Both the position numbers and the translations under genes were made by a program. A stretch of 64,000 nt of DNA from a bacterium (GTDB lineage: Bacteria > 4484-113 > JAFGCY01): the NCBI GenBank assembly GCA_020849855.1, contig JADZFO010000011.1, positions 1-64,000 on the forward strand, given 5' to 3'. Positions within the stretch are counted from its first letter, which is position 1; each line of letters opens with the position of its first letter. The notes beneath the pieces were generated by a model. The model saw only the letters and a list, made by a program, of their open reading frames with translations. It was not told the origin of the DNA and ran no database searches. This document shows positions 22,193 through 31,900 of the stretch, piece after piece.

Positions 22193-25159
22193 ATGCGGAT
22201 AAGGGGACTTCGGGGCAACGCGCCGCTGCGTGGCTGCGCCCTGAACACAGCTGGGCGGGCGCTGCGGACCATGGGGTGCGCGGCATTTTCACGCGGCATC
22301 GCCCTGCTGCTGGCGGCCCTGCTGGGCCTGCCTCTGCTGAGCCTGCCCGCCGCGGCTGTGGAATGGCAGAACTACCTTGAGGATGACTTCGAATCCAGCG
22401 AAAGCATGTTCTATACCGGCCAGGCCGGTGAAGCCCAGTACAGCATTGATGAGGAAGAAGGCCGTTATGTGATCGACGGCCTCGAGAGCGGCTCGGACAG
22501 CCTGTCGGCCCTGACCGACAGCATGTATTACTACTACGTACAGTCCGAGTGCCAGGTGCTGGAGAGCACCGCCGGCGATCTGGCCTTCTGCGGCATCGTC
22601 TTCCACTACCACAAGCTGGGTGACGGCCGCCTGGCCTACTATGTCTTTTATACCTATGGCGACGGCTACTACGGCGCCAAGCGCGTCATCGGCACGGATG
22701 TTGAGATCCTGCTGCCGCTGAAGAAGACCGACCTGTTCAACCCTGACGGTTACAGCAACACCCTGGCGGTGGACGCCCAGGGCACGCGCTTCAACCTATA
22801 CATCAACGGCGACTATGTTGATGGTTTCACCGACATGCAGGTTGACGGCGGCGGCTTTGGCTTCTATGTCTCCAAGAACAGCCGGGGCTCCTTCGACAAC
22901 TTTAAGGTCAAGACCGAGAAGCGCGGCGGCTCCAAGCGCGATGAGGATGAACCCTCGGTGGCCGACGACGGCGCCGAGGACGAAGGCCCGGGCCGCCCTG
23001 CGCGCGGCTACTTCGGCGGCTATGAGCCACCGGAGATTCCCAAAGACCCCGAGCGCCCGCTGTACCCCTGGGAAGTCGGCTACGACAAGAGCTACCGCAA
23101 GAAAGTGCAGGACGCAAAGGAGCGCGAGGGCGAAGATGGCCGGGGCGCAGACCCTGACGACGCTGATTACATCCCGGACGAGAGCCCGATAAAGCCGGTG
23201 CCCGAGGATGAAGACAGCGCGGAGCCGGACGAAGAAGACAAGGACAAGAGCGAGAAGCGCAGCGCCCGGCCCGAGAAGAAGCCCCGCAAAGAAACGGACG
23301 AGAAGCGCAGCGACAGCCCGGACAAGCCCGCGGGCCGCGAGCTGCCGGAGTCTGGCGATCCCCCTGCCGAGCAGGATGAGGAGCCTTCCGGCCGCAAGGC
23401 CAAAGGCGGGCGTCTGAAGCCCACCGACGGCTTCCGGGAAACCGGCGGGCCGCTGGCCCCGGCCGAGGGGATGCCCGAGAGCACCCGGCAGGTGCGCCCG
23501 CCCCAGAAGGGTGACAAGGCCCCCGCCGAGCTGCAGGATGAGCAGGCGCAGGACGAGGAAACGCAGAGCGATGAAGACGCAGGCCTGGAGCTGCCCTCGG
23601 AGTCAGGCGACAGCGCTGCGGACGGGGATGCAGAGGCGGGCGCAGAGGACGAGGCCAGCCTGAGCAGTCCGCTGGCTGCCGAGGGTGGCCAGCCGATGGT
23701 GCGCCCTGAGCCGCATGCCGGCGGGGAAGCCGAGGGGGCGGAGTCGCCGGATAAAAGTGCTTCGGATGCTGAGGCCGCTGGCGAAGATGCAGGCGCGGCT
23801 GAGGCTGAGCCTACGGATGAAGCAGAGCAGCAGCTGGAGATGAAGCCGGAGCTGCCCAGCCGCGGCAAGCCCAAGGGCAAGGATAAAGGCAAGCCCAAGG
23901 GCAAGCAGAAGGGCCGCGCGAAGGAAAAGGGCAGCGCGGGCAAGGGCGCCGGAGACAAGCAGGCTGCTGAGCCGGAGAAGACCAGCCAGGCGGCCGACGA
24001 CAGCGCAAAGGCTGAAGAAACAGCGCCTGCGGACAAGAACGAAAAACCCGCAGAGAACGCTTCCCGCCAGAGCCGCCAGGGTCTGAAGACCGGCGGCGAC
24101 GACTGGGACAGTGGCAATGCCAGGACAGTGCCCGCTGAGCAACTGCGCCCGAAGCAGAAGCAGCAGGACAAGAAGCAGGAAGAGCCGGTTGACGAGAACG
24201 CCGGCGAGTCCCGCCCGCCCGCGGCGGATGAAGAGCCCGCAAAGCAGGCTGATGCAGCACAGCCGGATGAAGCAGGCAGCGAAGAGACTGCGCTGCAGGA
24301 ACTGGCGGAAGCTCAGCCGGAGGCGGATGCCGAGGGCCTCGACGGCTTTGCCGGACAGCAACAGGACCTGGGCCTGCCGGATAGCAGCGGCGAAGGCAGC
24401 AACAGCCTGGAAACTGATTCAGCTTCTGAAAGTGAGATGCCCGCGGATGAGGCAGCCCTGCTGACAGATGAAGCGGCGGACGCTGGCGGGACGGAAAGCG
24501 CTGGCGCGGATGACCCGCTGCAGAAGCAGGCGCGGCCGCCGGCGCGGGAGCTGCCCGGCGAGCAGCCGGAGCTGGAGAGCGGCGCCATGAAGCACTCCCT
24601 GCTGCTGGATTATGTGAATGTCTCGACCGTGCAGGACGACTTCAGCCAGCAGCGCTGGCCGGTCGCCGATAACGACAGCTCGGCCTATCGCTACAGCGAC
24701 GGCGCCTATGAGCTGGATAACCTGGCGGCGCAGACCATGGCGATCTCCTACCAGCAGGACAGCTTTGTGGACTGCGAGCTGAGCTGCGATGTGAGCTTCC
24801 TGGGCGGCGAGACCGCCGTGGGCTATGGCCTGGCCGGGCGCTTCATGCTTGAGGAAGGCGCGGTCAGCTATTACGCGCTGTTTGTCTCCTCCTCCGGCGA
24901 AGTGCTGTTGCTGAAGGTGCTGCGCGGCGAGGAAATCGTGCTCAGCGACTGGCAGCCCTGCCCTGCCCTGCTGCAGGGGGAGGCCAACCGCCTGAGCCTG
25001 GAGCTGGTGGGCAACACGATCCGCGCCAGTGTGAACGGCGAGCTGGCCCTGCAGGTTGAGGACGGGGATATCTCCGTCGGCGGCTATGCCCTGCTGGCCG
25101 GTCCCGGAGTGGCGGCGAGCTATGACAACCTGCTGCTGCGTGGCGTGCGGGCGCAGTAG
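22193..25159 (+). CDS. large exported protein, two LamG-like domains flanking an acidic/Lys disordered centre
   Basis: A 988-residue protein. The N-terminal Arg-rich stretch ends in a signal peptide (hydrophobic core about 36-55, cleavage near PAAA-V). Residues about 57-240 and about 800-988 are two jelly-roll (concanavalin/LamG-like) domains, each beginning with a DDF and ending in a YDN or FDN strand (SFDNFKV, SYDNLLLRG). Between them lie more than 500 low-complexity residues of Glu, Asp, Lys, Pro, Ala and Gly. The start is uncertain: 22193 has a ribosome-like AGGCGG, while ATG 22271 would give a shorter signal peptide. The architecture suggests two binding domains on a long flexible tether. 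Confidence 0.7.
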   Translation: MRIRGLRGNAPLRGCALNTAGRALRTMGCAAFSRGIALLLAALLGLPLLSLPAAAVEWQNYLEDDFESSESMFYTGQAGEAQYSIDEEEGRYVIDGLESGSDSLSALTDSMYYYYVQSECQVLESTAGDLAFCGIVFHYHKLGDGRLAYYVFYTYGDGYYGAKRVIGTDVEILLPLKKTDLFNPDGYSNTLAVDAQGTRFNLYINGDYVDGFTDMQVDGGGFGFYVSKNSRGSFDNFKVKTEKRGGSKRDEDEPSVADDGAEDEGPGRPARGYFGGYEPPEIPKDPERPLYPWEVGYDKSYRKKVQDAKEREGEDGRGADPDDADYIPDESPIKPVPEDEDSAEPDEEDKDKSEKRSARPEKKPRKETDEKRSDSPDKPAGRELPESGDPPAEQDEEPSGRKAKGGRLKPTDGFRETGGPLAPAEGMPESTRQVRPPQKGDKAPAELQDEQAQDEETQSDEDAGLELPSESGDSAADGDAEAGAEDEASLSSPLAAEGGQPMVRPEPHAGGEAEGAESPDKSASDAEAAGEDAGAAEAEPTDEAEQQLEMKPELPSRGKPKGKDKGKPKGKQKGRAKEKGSAGKGAGDKQAAEPEKTSQAADDSAKAEETAPADKNEKPAENASRQSRQGLKTGGDDWDSGNARTVPAEQLRPKQKQQDKKQEEPVDENAGESRPPAADEEPAKQADAAQPDEAGSEETALQELAEAQPEADAEGLDGFAGQQQDLGLPDSSGEGSNSLETDSASESEMPADEAALLTDEAADAGGTESAGADDPLQKQARPPARELPGEQPELESGAMKHSLLLDYVNVSTVQDDFSQQRWPVADNDSSAYRYSDGAYELDNLAAQTMAISYQQDSFVDCELSCDVSFLGGETAVGYGLAGRFMLEEGAVSYYALFVSSSGEVLLLKVLRGEEIVLSDWQPCPALLQGEANRLSLELVGNTIRASVNGELALQVEDGDISVGGYALLAGPGVAASYDNLLLRGVRAQ

Positions 25160-25219
25160 CAGCCCGCGCGGGAGCTGAAGCCGAGCTGGTAAACAGACAG
25201 TGAGGACGCAGAGTTCCGC

Positions 25220-25432
25220 TCAGGCTTCGCTGCCGGGATGCTTATCCTTGCGGCTGTAGCTGCCCTTACCCTTCTTGGCCTTATGCGGCTTGTCTGTGCC
25301 CACGTTCACGCTGAACCAGGCCCAGTCAGGGCGGCGCGTGTGCTGGGCTGCTATCTGCTCAGCGCTCGGAGCGGCGCCTCCGCTCCGGCTGAGGCTCTGC
25401 AGACGCTTCTTCCTGCTCTTGCTGCGTGACAT
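25220..25432 (-). CDS. small basic protein of unknown function
   Basis: A 70-residue, strongly basic protein: SRSKSRKKRLQS at the N-terminus and a Lys-rich tail KAKKGKGSYSRKD. Its pattern (helical middle with TRRPDWAW, then TDKPHKAKKGK) recalls short conserved proteins near ribosome or stress genes in other bacteria, but I cannot name a family. ATG 25432 is 8 nt after TATAAA (25441-25446); ATG 25441 would overlap that box. Confidence 0.5.
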   Translation of the reverse strand: MSRSKSRKKRLQSLSRSGGAAPSAEQIAAQHTRRPDWAWFSVNVGTDKPHKAKKGKGSYSRKDKHPGSEA

Positions 25433-25440
25433 CCGGGGCA

Positions 25441-25446
25441 TTTATA
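25441..25446 (-). promoter_or_regulatory. -10 box TATAAA of the small basic protein gene
   Basis: Minus-strand TATAAA ends 8 nt before ATG 25432 and overlaps the alternative ATG at 25441, arguing for the shorter product. Confidence 0.4.
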
Positions 25447-25527
25447 CCCGCTGCGGCTGATCTTTCGCGTCTGTCTGCGCTCCGCCTGTCATAATCCCCC
25501 GCCCGGCGAACCGGGGGAGGAACTGCA

Positions 25528-25803
25528 ATGATCAGGATCACGGCCATTCAGATGGAAGGCGACACCGACCACGAGAAGATCGAACGGCTGCGCTGGGTGT
25601 CGATGGGCTCAACCGCCACGGGCGAGAACACCCTGGATGAGATTGTCGAGTTCATTGAGAACGGTGAGCGCGTTGTGGTCACCGAGGGCAAGGATGTGAT
25701 CCCCGTGCGGGTGGTGCTGGGCCAGACCAAGCCTTACCTGCGCACCTTCTGGAAGGGCGAGTACCGCGACCACCTGCTGGATTTGCCGGTCTTCTTCGAC
25801 TGA
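25528..25803 (+). CDS. DUF3892 protein
   Basis: A 91-residue protein with the DUF3892 pattern: the opening IRITAIQMEGDTDHEKIERLRW, the NTLDEIVEFIENGE helix and the C-terminal PYLRTFWKGEYRDHLLDLP. The family is widespread and uncharacterised. GGGGGAGG precedes ATG 25528 at good spacing, with a CATAAT box about 28 nt upstream. Confidence 0.8.
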   Translation: MIRITAIQMEGDTDHEKIERLRWVSMGSTATGENTLDEIVEFIENGERVVVTEGKDVIPVRVVLGQTKPYLRTFWKGEYRDHLLDLPVFFD

Positions 25804-25868
25804 GGCTGCTTGAGAAAGCAACCGAGCGGCGTGATTGATGTAGGGTGGAATCAGCGCTTCGCGGCAGA

Positions 25869-25882
25869 AGAAAAAAAGAAAA
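25869..25882 (-). terminator. T-rich tail of the SRP RNA gene
   Basis: Directly after the closing stem of the SRP RNA the minus strand reads T5-C-T7, so the outer stem itself can serve as the terminator hairpin. Confidence 0.6.
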
Positions 25883-25886
25883 ACCC

Positions 25887-25989
25887 CGCGGGTCAGAACA
25901 CTGTCAGCGCCGCAACCTCCCGCTTAGTGCTGCTGCCTTCCGGCCCTGACACGGTTCGCAGTGTTTGCCCGCAACAGGCCCGACCCACG
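25887..25989 (-). ncRNA. ffs: signal recognition particle RNA, small bacterial (4.5S) type
   Basis: The minus strand carries the diagnostic domain IV motif GTCAGGGCCGGAAGGCAGCA (25950-25931) with its GGAA tetraloop and the asymmetric AGCA/CAG loop that binds Ffh M domain. An eight-pair outer stem joins 25989-25982 to 25894-25887, giving about 103 nt and the single long hairpin of the Alu-less bacterial form. It works with Ffh and FtsY in co-translational membrane targeting. A promoter lies just upstream and a T-rich tail just downstream. Confidence 0.95.
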
Positions 25990-25998
25990 AGGCAGAGC

Positions 25999-26028
25999 AT
26001 TTTACCCCAAAGCAGGGCCGGCCGACAA
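25999..26028 (-). promoter_or_regulatory. promoter of the SRP RNA gene
   Basis: Minus-strand TTGTCG (-35, 26028-26023) and TAAAAT (-10, 26004-25999) are 18 nt apart. A start about 8-10 nt downstream agrees with the 5' end predicted from the outer stem at 25989. Confidence 0.65.
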
Positions 26029-26077
26029 CTGCTGCCAGCCCGCCCTGGCGAGCTGCAGGCAGCTCAGGACCCGGCGG

Positions 26078-26083
26078 TATCCT
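26078..26083 (+). promoter_or_regulatory. -10 box TATCCT of the leaderless DHFR-like gene
   Basis: TATCCT ends 5 nt before the ATG at 26089, identical in sequence to the box before the GNAT gene. Confidence 0.5.
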
Positions 26084-26088
26084 GACTG

Positions 26089-26652
26089 ATGCGAGCTTTG
26101 CGCTACACCATCAACATCACCCTGGACGGCTGCTGCGACCATCGCGTGGGCATCGCTGATGCGGACCTGCACCAGTATGCCGCCGGGATCATCGCCGAGT
26201 CCGATGCCCTGATTTATGGAAGGGTGGTGTACCAGATGATGGAAGAGGCCTGGCGGCCGGTGGCCGAGACAGGCCTGCAGGCAGACTGGATGGAAGACTG
26301 GATGGTGCCATTCGCCCGGACTATCCATCAGGCCCGGAAGTATGTTGTCTCGGACAGCCTGCCGCAGGTGGACTGGAATGCGCAGCTCGTGCGCGGGCAT
26401 GAGCTTGAAGCGACGGTGTGGCAGCTCAAGCAGCAGCCGGGCCGCAGGCTTTCCACGGGCGGGGTGCGGCTGCCGCTGGCCCTTGCTGAGCTGGACCTGA
26501 TTGACGAGTATGAGTTCATCGTCCACCCCCGGGTGGCGGGGCATGGGCCGACACTGCTGGCGGGGCTCTCGCAGCTTGTTGACCTGAAACTGGAGGATCG
26601 CAGGGAGCTCCGCTCAGGTGCGGCGATACTGCTTTACACGCCAAAACGCTGA
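26089..26652 (+). CDS. dihydrofolate-reductase-like (RibD C-terminal) protein
   Basis: A 187-residue protein of the DHFR/RibD-C superfamily: the first strand RALRYTINITLDGCCDH, the nucleotide-binding segment ALIYGRVVYQMM, RKYVVSDSL, the STGGVRLPLAL loop and the terminal EFIVHPRVAGHGPTLL. Such proteins are NADPH-dependent reductases of unassigned substrate; it is not necessarily folate DHFR. Monocistronic and apparently leaderless. Confidence 0.85.
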   Translation: MRALRYTINITLDGCCDHRVGIADADLHQYAAGIIAESDALIYGRVVYQMMEEAWRPVAETGLQADWMEDWMVPFARTIHQARKYVVSDSLPQVDWNAQLVRGHELEATVWQLKQQPGRRLSTGGVRLPLALAELDLIDEYEFIVHPRVAGHGPTLLAGLSQLVDLKLEDRRELRSGAAILLYTPKR

Positions 26653-26724
26653 GGCTGCGCGAAGGCTTATTGCCTCGCAGAAACAACGCGGCTGCAGGGC
26701 AGTCGTTCAGCGCGTTGCCTGGCC

Positions 26725-26730
26725 TACAAT
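26725..26730 (+). promoter_or_regulatory. -10 box TACAAT of leaderless M60 lipoprotein gene
   Basis: TACAAT ends 6 nt before the ATG at 26737, with no ribosome site. This is one of the few exported proteins with leaderless geometry. Confidence 0.5.
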
Positions 26731-26736
26731 CGAAGC

Positions 26737-28902
26737 ATGCAGCCCTTTTGCCCTGTGTCTTCCGTATCACGCCTGCGCCTGCCCGCGGGCCTCCTGCTGC
26801 TGGGCCTTACGGCCGCGCTTGCTTTGCTGGCCGCCTGCGGCCGCGCCTCGGCGGGTCAGCTTGAGCCGGGCCTGCAGACAGCGCCTGCGGCTTTTGCCAG
26901 CCTGGGCCTGCCAGGCCCGGACAGCCTGCTGCGCAGCGCCAGCGCTTATCCGGCCCTGCGCCTGGGCAGCCAGCATCTGCCGCAGACCGGGGCGGGCCTG
27001 CAGTACAGCGGCTACAGCGCAGTGCTGAGCCCGCAGCCGGGACAGGGCATGGATGGCCTGGCCTGGGCTGTCTATGGCTTCAACGCCGAGGGGTTGGGCG
27101 GCAACCTGAACCTCAGCTACGGCTTCGAGCCGGGTATGACCGGCGCGGCGCAGGATTTCTGGCTGGCGGTGGCCAACTTCAGCCAGCAGCGCTGGGACTG
27201 GCACAGCGCGGTTCCATCCGGCGCCCTGAGCCTGAACGCGAACACGAACCTGCAGGACGGCCAGGCTCTTGTTGTGCTGGCCTTTCGCGGCAGCGCGCCC
27301 TGGCAGCTCAACTGGGTGCGCCTGGGGCCCGCCGGGCCCTCGCCGCATGACGTGATCACCGCCGGCTGCAGCAGCGTGCTTGGCGGCCACTACATCAGCC
27401 GCTCGACCTGTGACAACCCCAGCTTTGAGCCCCTGCTCTGGGCCAGCCAGGACGGCATCGGCGGCGACAAGCTGGGCCTGCAGCGCACGCAGCCCGTGCC
27501 GGGCTGGGCCGGCTATCACTATGACGGCCGCGTTCTCTTCTGGTCCGGGCATGAGGGCTTCTGGGGCACTGGCAACGACGCTAAGGGCGACAATGATCTC
27601 TTCCGCACCCAGGCGCTACGCTGGCTGCTGGACGGCGGAACGAAGGTGCTGTGCCTGCGCAGCCATGGCGGCGGGCCGGACAGCAGTGGCTTCAGCGCGG
27701 CGGTCAAGGCCGCGCTGGCCGGCGAGGGCGTGAGCTTCACAGACAGCAATGCGGCTCCGACGGCCGAGCTGCTGGCGGAATACGACCTGGTTTACATCGG
27801 CCATGGCGACAGCTATACGCCGGAGGAAGTGGACACCGTGATGGCCTGGCTGGAGGCTGGCGGCAGTCTGTTGCTGGCGGCTCAGGGCTGGGTCTGGAGC
27901 GGCGAGGAACTGCCGCTGCATCCGCTGAACCAGTTCGGCGCGCGCTTTGGCTGCTGGATCAGCAACGGCCTGCTCAGCGATGCCTCGGCGCCTAATGGAC
28001 AGGCCGATACGCCAAACTTTGCCGTCGCGCCGCTGAGCGAGTACAAGCCCGCGCGGGTGATCGTGCTGCGCACTAGCGAGACGGATGTGAACACGGTAAA
28101 GGAGCTGGCCGCAGCCAGCCCGAACGATATCTACGTTGTTGAGGGCCAGCACATGGGCCTGCAGCTCCTGAGCAGCGACTGGCCGCTGCTAAACGACCCC
28201 CTGGCCACGATCAACACACTGGACCAGATGTACCTGGAGCAGGTGGCGATGGTTGGAGACCAGAACCGGCCCTACGGCGGCGAGCTGACCTGGATCATTA
28301 CCCAGCATGCGCCATCAGCCGGCTGGTACATGCACTCCGGCAACCCGATCGTGATCCAGGACTATGCCTCGGGGGATCTGGTGCAGAGCTTTAATGACCA
28401 TGGCCATCCGGGCTGGGGCCTGCCGCATGAGCACGGCCACAACATGCACCTCTCAGCCTGCGCATACCTCTTCGGCGCGGACGCGGTCGAACCCTGCGCG
28501 AACATCTGGAGCGTGCGCACCTTTGAGCGCATGGGCTGGGACCTGAACCAGAGCGGGCATCCGGACTACTACCAGGCCGGCTATGACTATCACTATGCGC
28601 CAACGCAGAACTACAGCGATGTGCAGGCCAGCGCCTGGATCTGGCTGGGCCTGCTGGACCTGATCTGGAAGAAGTATGGCTGGGAGGGCATGGAGAGCTT
28701 CCTGGCTGAGGCGGCACTCGACGCCAAGAACGGCGTCACAGCGCCGGACGACGCTTTCCGCACGGCCTATCTGGTGGAGGGGCTCAGCGCGGCCTACAGC
28801 CTGGACTTCAGCCCCCTGTTTGACCATTGGGACTTCCCGTTGACGGATGCCACCAGGGCGGCGACGGATGTGTATCCCGACGCCGAAATTCCCTGGAACT
28901 AA
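26737..28902 (+). CDS. M60-like (enhancin/TCAF-type) metallopeptidase lipoprotein
   Basis: A 721-residue lipoprotein (lipobox LAAC near residue 30). Residues about 80-205 are the shared lipoprotein module (LAWAVYGFN, WLAVANFSQQRWDWH). A ThuA/amidotransferase-like alpha-beta region follows (about 235-440: VLFWSGHEGFWG, YDLVYIGHGDSYTPEEVD). The C-terminal third is an M60 peptidase domain with the zinc motif HEHGH at 564-568, preceded by WGLPHE. M60 enzymes cleave mucin-type glycoproteins; the same two-domain order occurs in TCAF proteins. It probably degrades glycoprotein at the cell surface. Confidence 0.85.
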   Translation: MQPFCPVSSVSRLRLPAGLLLLGLTAALALLAACGRASAGQLEPGLQTAPAAFASLGLPGPDSLLRSASAYPALRLGSQHLPQTGAGLQYSGYSAVLSPQPGQGMDGLAWAVYGFNAEGLGGNLNLSYGFEPGMTGAAQDFWLAVANFSQQRWDWHSAVPSGALSLNANTNLQDGQALVVLAFRGSAPWQLNWVRLGPAGPSPHDVITAGCSSVLGGHYISRSTCDNPSFEPLLWASQDGIGGDKLGLQRTQPVPGWAGYHYDGRVLFWSGHEGFWGTGNDAKGDNDLFRTQALRWLLDGGTKVLCLRSHGGGPDSSGFSAAVKAALAGEGVSFTDSNAAPTAELLAEYDLVYIGHGDSYTPEEVDTVMAWLEAGGSLLLAAQGWVWSGEELPLHPLNQFGARFGCWISNGLLSDASAPNGQADTPNFAVAPLSEYKPARVIVLRTSETDVNTVKELAAASPNDIYVVEGQHMGLQLLSSDWPLLNDPLATINTLDQMYLEQVAMVGDQNRPYGGELTWIITQHAPSAGWYMHSGNPIVIQDYASGDLVQSFNDHGHPGWGLPHEHGHNMHLSACAYLFGADAVEPCANIWSVRTFERMGWDLNQSGHPDYYQAGYDYHYAPTQNYSDVQASAWIWLGLLDLIWKKYGWEGMESFLAEAALDAKNGVTAPDDAFRTAYLVEGLSAAYSLDFSPLFDHWDFPLTDATRAATDVYPDAEIPWN

Positions 28903-28913
28903 AGGGCCTCGGC

Positions 28914-28919
28914 TAAACT
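28914..28919 (+). promoter_or_regulatory. -10 box TAAACT of the leaderless addB-addA operon
   Basis: TAAACT starts 12 nt after the stop of the M60 gene and ends 7 nt before the GTG at 28927, so addB appears leaderless with a GTG start. Confidence 0.55.
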
Positions 28920-28926
28920 TGGCGCA

Positions 28927-31900
28927 GTGGCGCGGCTTGGGCTGATAACTGGTCCGGCGGGTTCCGGCAAGACAGAGCTGGTGCTCAATGAGGCGGCCCA
29001 GGCATCCCTGGACCAGCCTCTGGGCCCGCCGCTGCTGATCATTGTCCCGGAGCAGCAGGGCGTGCAGACCGAGCGAGCCGCCCTGCAGCGCATCGCGCGC
29101 CTGCGCGGCAGCGCTGACGGGACTGCTGCCAGCTCGAGGATCCGCGTGCTCAGCCTCAGCCGGCTGGCGCGATTGCTGGAGGAGCGCAGTGGCCGGCACA
29201 GCCAGCCCCTGAGCGAGCTGCAGCGCCGCCTGCTGGTCTGGCGCCTGCTGGAGCCTGGCCGAGAGCGCGAGGCCCGTGCGCAGGTCTATTCGGACCTGCT
29301 GGCAGAGCTGGCCCTGTGGCAGACCCGCCCGGAAGAGCTGGAACAGTGCAGCGCGCAGCTTTCGCTGCAGGCCGCTGCGGCCGCCGAGCTGCCCCTGCGC
29401 CAGAAGCTGGAGCAGCTTTCCGCCAAGCTGAGCACCCTGGCTGCGCTGCAGCGGCGCTATATCGCTGCCTGCGAGGCCCAGGGCCTGGATTTCCGGCCGG
29501 CCCCGGCGCGGATACCCGAACTGCTGAGTGAGGAGAACTGGCCCGGGCTGAGCCGCACGCGGGTCTGGGTCGACGGTTTTGCCGGCTTCACGCCGGCTGA
29601 GGAAAGCGCTCTGCAGGCCCTGCTGAAACACTGCGAGAGCGTCAGCGCCACAGTGCTGCTGGACCCGCGGCGGCGCTACGGGCCGCTGGAGTCGGATACC
29701 CGCGACTGGTACGCGCCCGGGCGAGCCCTGCTGGAGCGCTGGCAGCTGCTGGCCCAGCGCAGCGCGGCGGCGCAGACACAGCTGCTTGAGCTGCCCCAGC
29801 CGCAGGCCTGGCCCCCGGGGCACCCCCTGGGGCAGCTGGCGCTGGAGCTGCCGCAGGCTGGCATGCGCATCGCCGCGGCGGAGCAGGATGAGATCCTGGC
29901 CGTGGCCTGCGCGGACGAACGCCAGGAGGTTGAAGCGGCGGCCCAGCATATCCGCGAGCTGCTGCTGCCGCCGGAGTCCGGCGGACGGGGCATCCCGGCG
30001 GGGCGGATATCAGTGGTGCTGCGCAGTGTGGAGCACTATGCCCCGCTGATCCGCAACATCTTTCACGACTATGAGATTCCCTTCTTTCTGGACCAGCGCC
30101 GCAGCCTGGCACACCATCCCGCGGTGGAGCTGCTGCGCAGCGGCCTGCGTCTGGCACTGGGCCTGGCCGGCCAGGAGGACATAGCGGCGCTGCTGCGCTG
30201 CGGCCTGCTGCCGGCGCCGGAGGATGAAAGCCTGCGCGCGGCGGCCGACGCCTTGCTGGCCTATGCGCGGCGACACGGCCTGCGACCGGGGCTGTGGCTC
30301 AGCGACAGCGACTGGCGCTTCAGCGGCGGCCTGCTGGGCTCCGAGGAGAGCCTTGACGATGAGCGCCTGAGACAGCGCGAGGAAAGCCTGGCGCGGCTGA
30401 ACGCCTGGCGCCGGAAGATCCTGGCGCCGATAGCCGCGCTCTCACGGCGGCTGAGGGGGCTGGAGCGGCCGCGGCTTCGGGAGCTGCTGGCCTGCGCCTG
30501 GGAAGAGCTCTTCAGCGCGGCGACGGCGCAGCAGATGGAAAGCTGGGCCCTGCAGGCGCAGCAGCGCTCGGCTGGCAGCGGCCGTGAAGCCTCCTACATG
30601 GGGGACAAGGCGCAGCTGCACCGGGCGGTATGGCCTGCGCTGGCCGCGCTGCTTGACGCGCTGGATGCCGTCGCCGGCGAAGAGCGCATGGAACCGGCGG
30701 AGGTTTGCGCCTGGCTGGAGGCCGGCCTGGCGGCGCTGGATACCGGCTTCCCCCCGCCTCTGCTGGACACAGTGCTGGTGACGCAGATTGACCGCGGCCG
30801 CCACGGGAGCGTGGATGCGACCCTGCTGCTGGGACTGAGCGAGGACCTGTGGCCGCCGGCCCAGGCGGAGTCCGCGCTGTTCTCCGACCTTGAGCGCGAG
30901 CTGATCAACGCGGGCCCGGAGGGCGGCGGCGACAGCGATATGCAGCTGCTGGCGGCCGGTGCGCGCCAGCAGGCCCAGCGCGAACCCTGGTTCTTCCTGG
31001 TAGCCATCACCCGCCCGGCCCGGCACCTGTATCTCAGCCGGCCGGCATCCTCAGCGGATGGCCAGCTGCGCCCGGCATCGGCATATCTGCGCGCGCTGCT
31101 GGACAGCATCGGCCTGCAGGAGCGCGGGGCAGAGCAGCTTTGCGCCGAGCGCCTGGAACGCGGCAGCCTGTATCTGCCGCCGGCGGAACTGGCCGCGCGC
31201 CTGGCCGGCGCGGAGCCCGGGCTGTTATCCGCGCTGCCGCAGCTTGAGCGGCTGCTGCTGGCGCAGGCGCCGGACGCGCTGAGCGCGGTGCGCTGGTCGC
31301 AGGCCGAGTATCAGCGCCGCGGCCAGCCCCTGCCGCTGGACGCGCCGACACTGGAGCTGCTCTTCCAGCGCACAGGCCAGACCCGCCTGCGGGCCAGTGC
31401 CTCCCAGCTTGAGGCCTTCGCGCTCTGCCCCTTCCGGCACTACAGCCGCTACCTGCTGCGCCTCAGTGAGGAACAGCCGCCGCTATTTGACGCCCGCACC
31501 ATGGGCTCCTTCTACCACAGCCTCTTTGAGGGCCTCGTGCGGCGTCTGCAGGTGAGCGCGGCACAGGAAAGCTGGGCGGCCATCGACAGCGAGCGGATTG
31601 AAGCCGAGGCCGCCGAAGTGCTGAGCGAGCTTGGCGCGGTGCTGAAACTTGAAACGGACTATCAGCGGATTGACTTCCTGCTGCTGCGCGCGCGCGCCAT
31701 CCTGGCCCAGCATGCGCAGCTCCTGGCCGCGATGCTGGCCGAGGGCCGTGTGCCCCTGGCGGCGGAGCTGGCCTTTGGCGAGCAGCCCGGCAGTCAGCTG
31801 CCGCCCCTGCGCCTGGACTTCCCCGGCGGCGAGCTGCTGCTCTCGGGCAAGATTGACCGCCTGGACCGCGACAGTCAGGGCCAGGCCAGTGTGGTGGACT

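Noticed and set aside
23167-24171. A Ser/Pro/Leu-rich minus-strand frame opposite the acidic surface protein
   Set aside because: It is the reverse complement of the Glu/Lys-rich low-complexity region and has no independent start signal.
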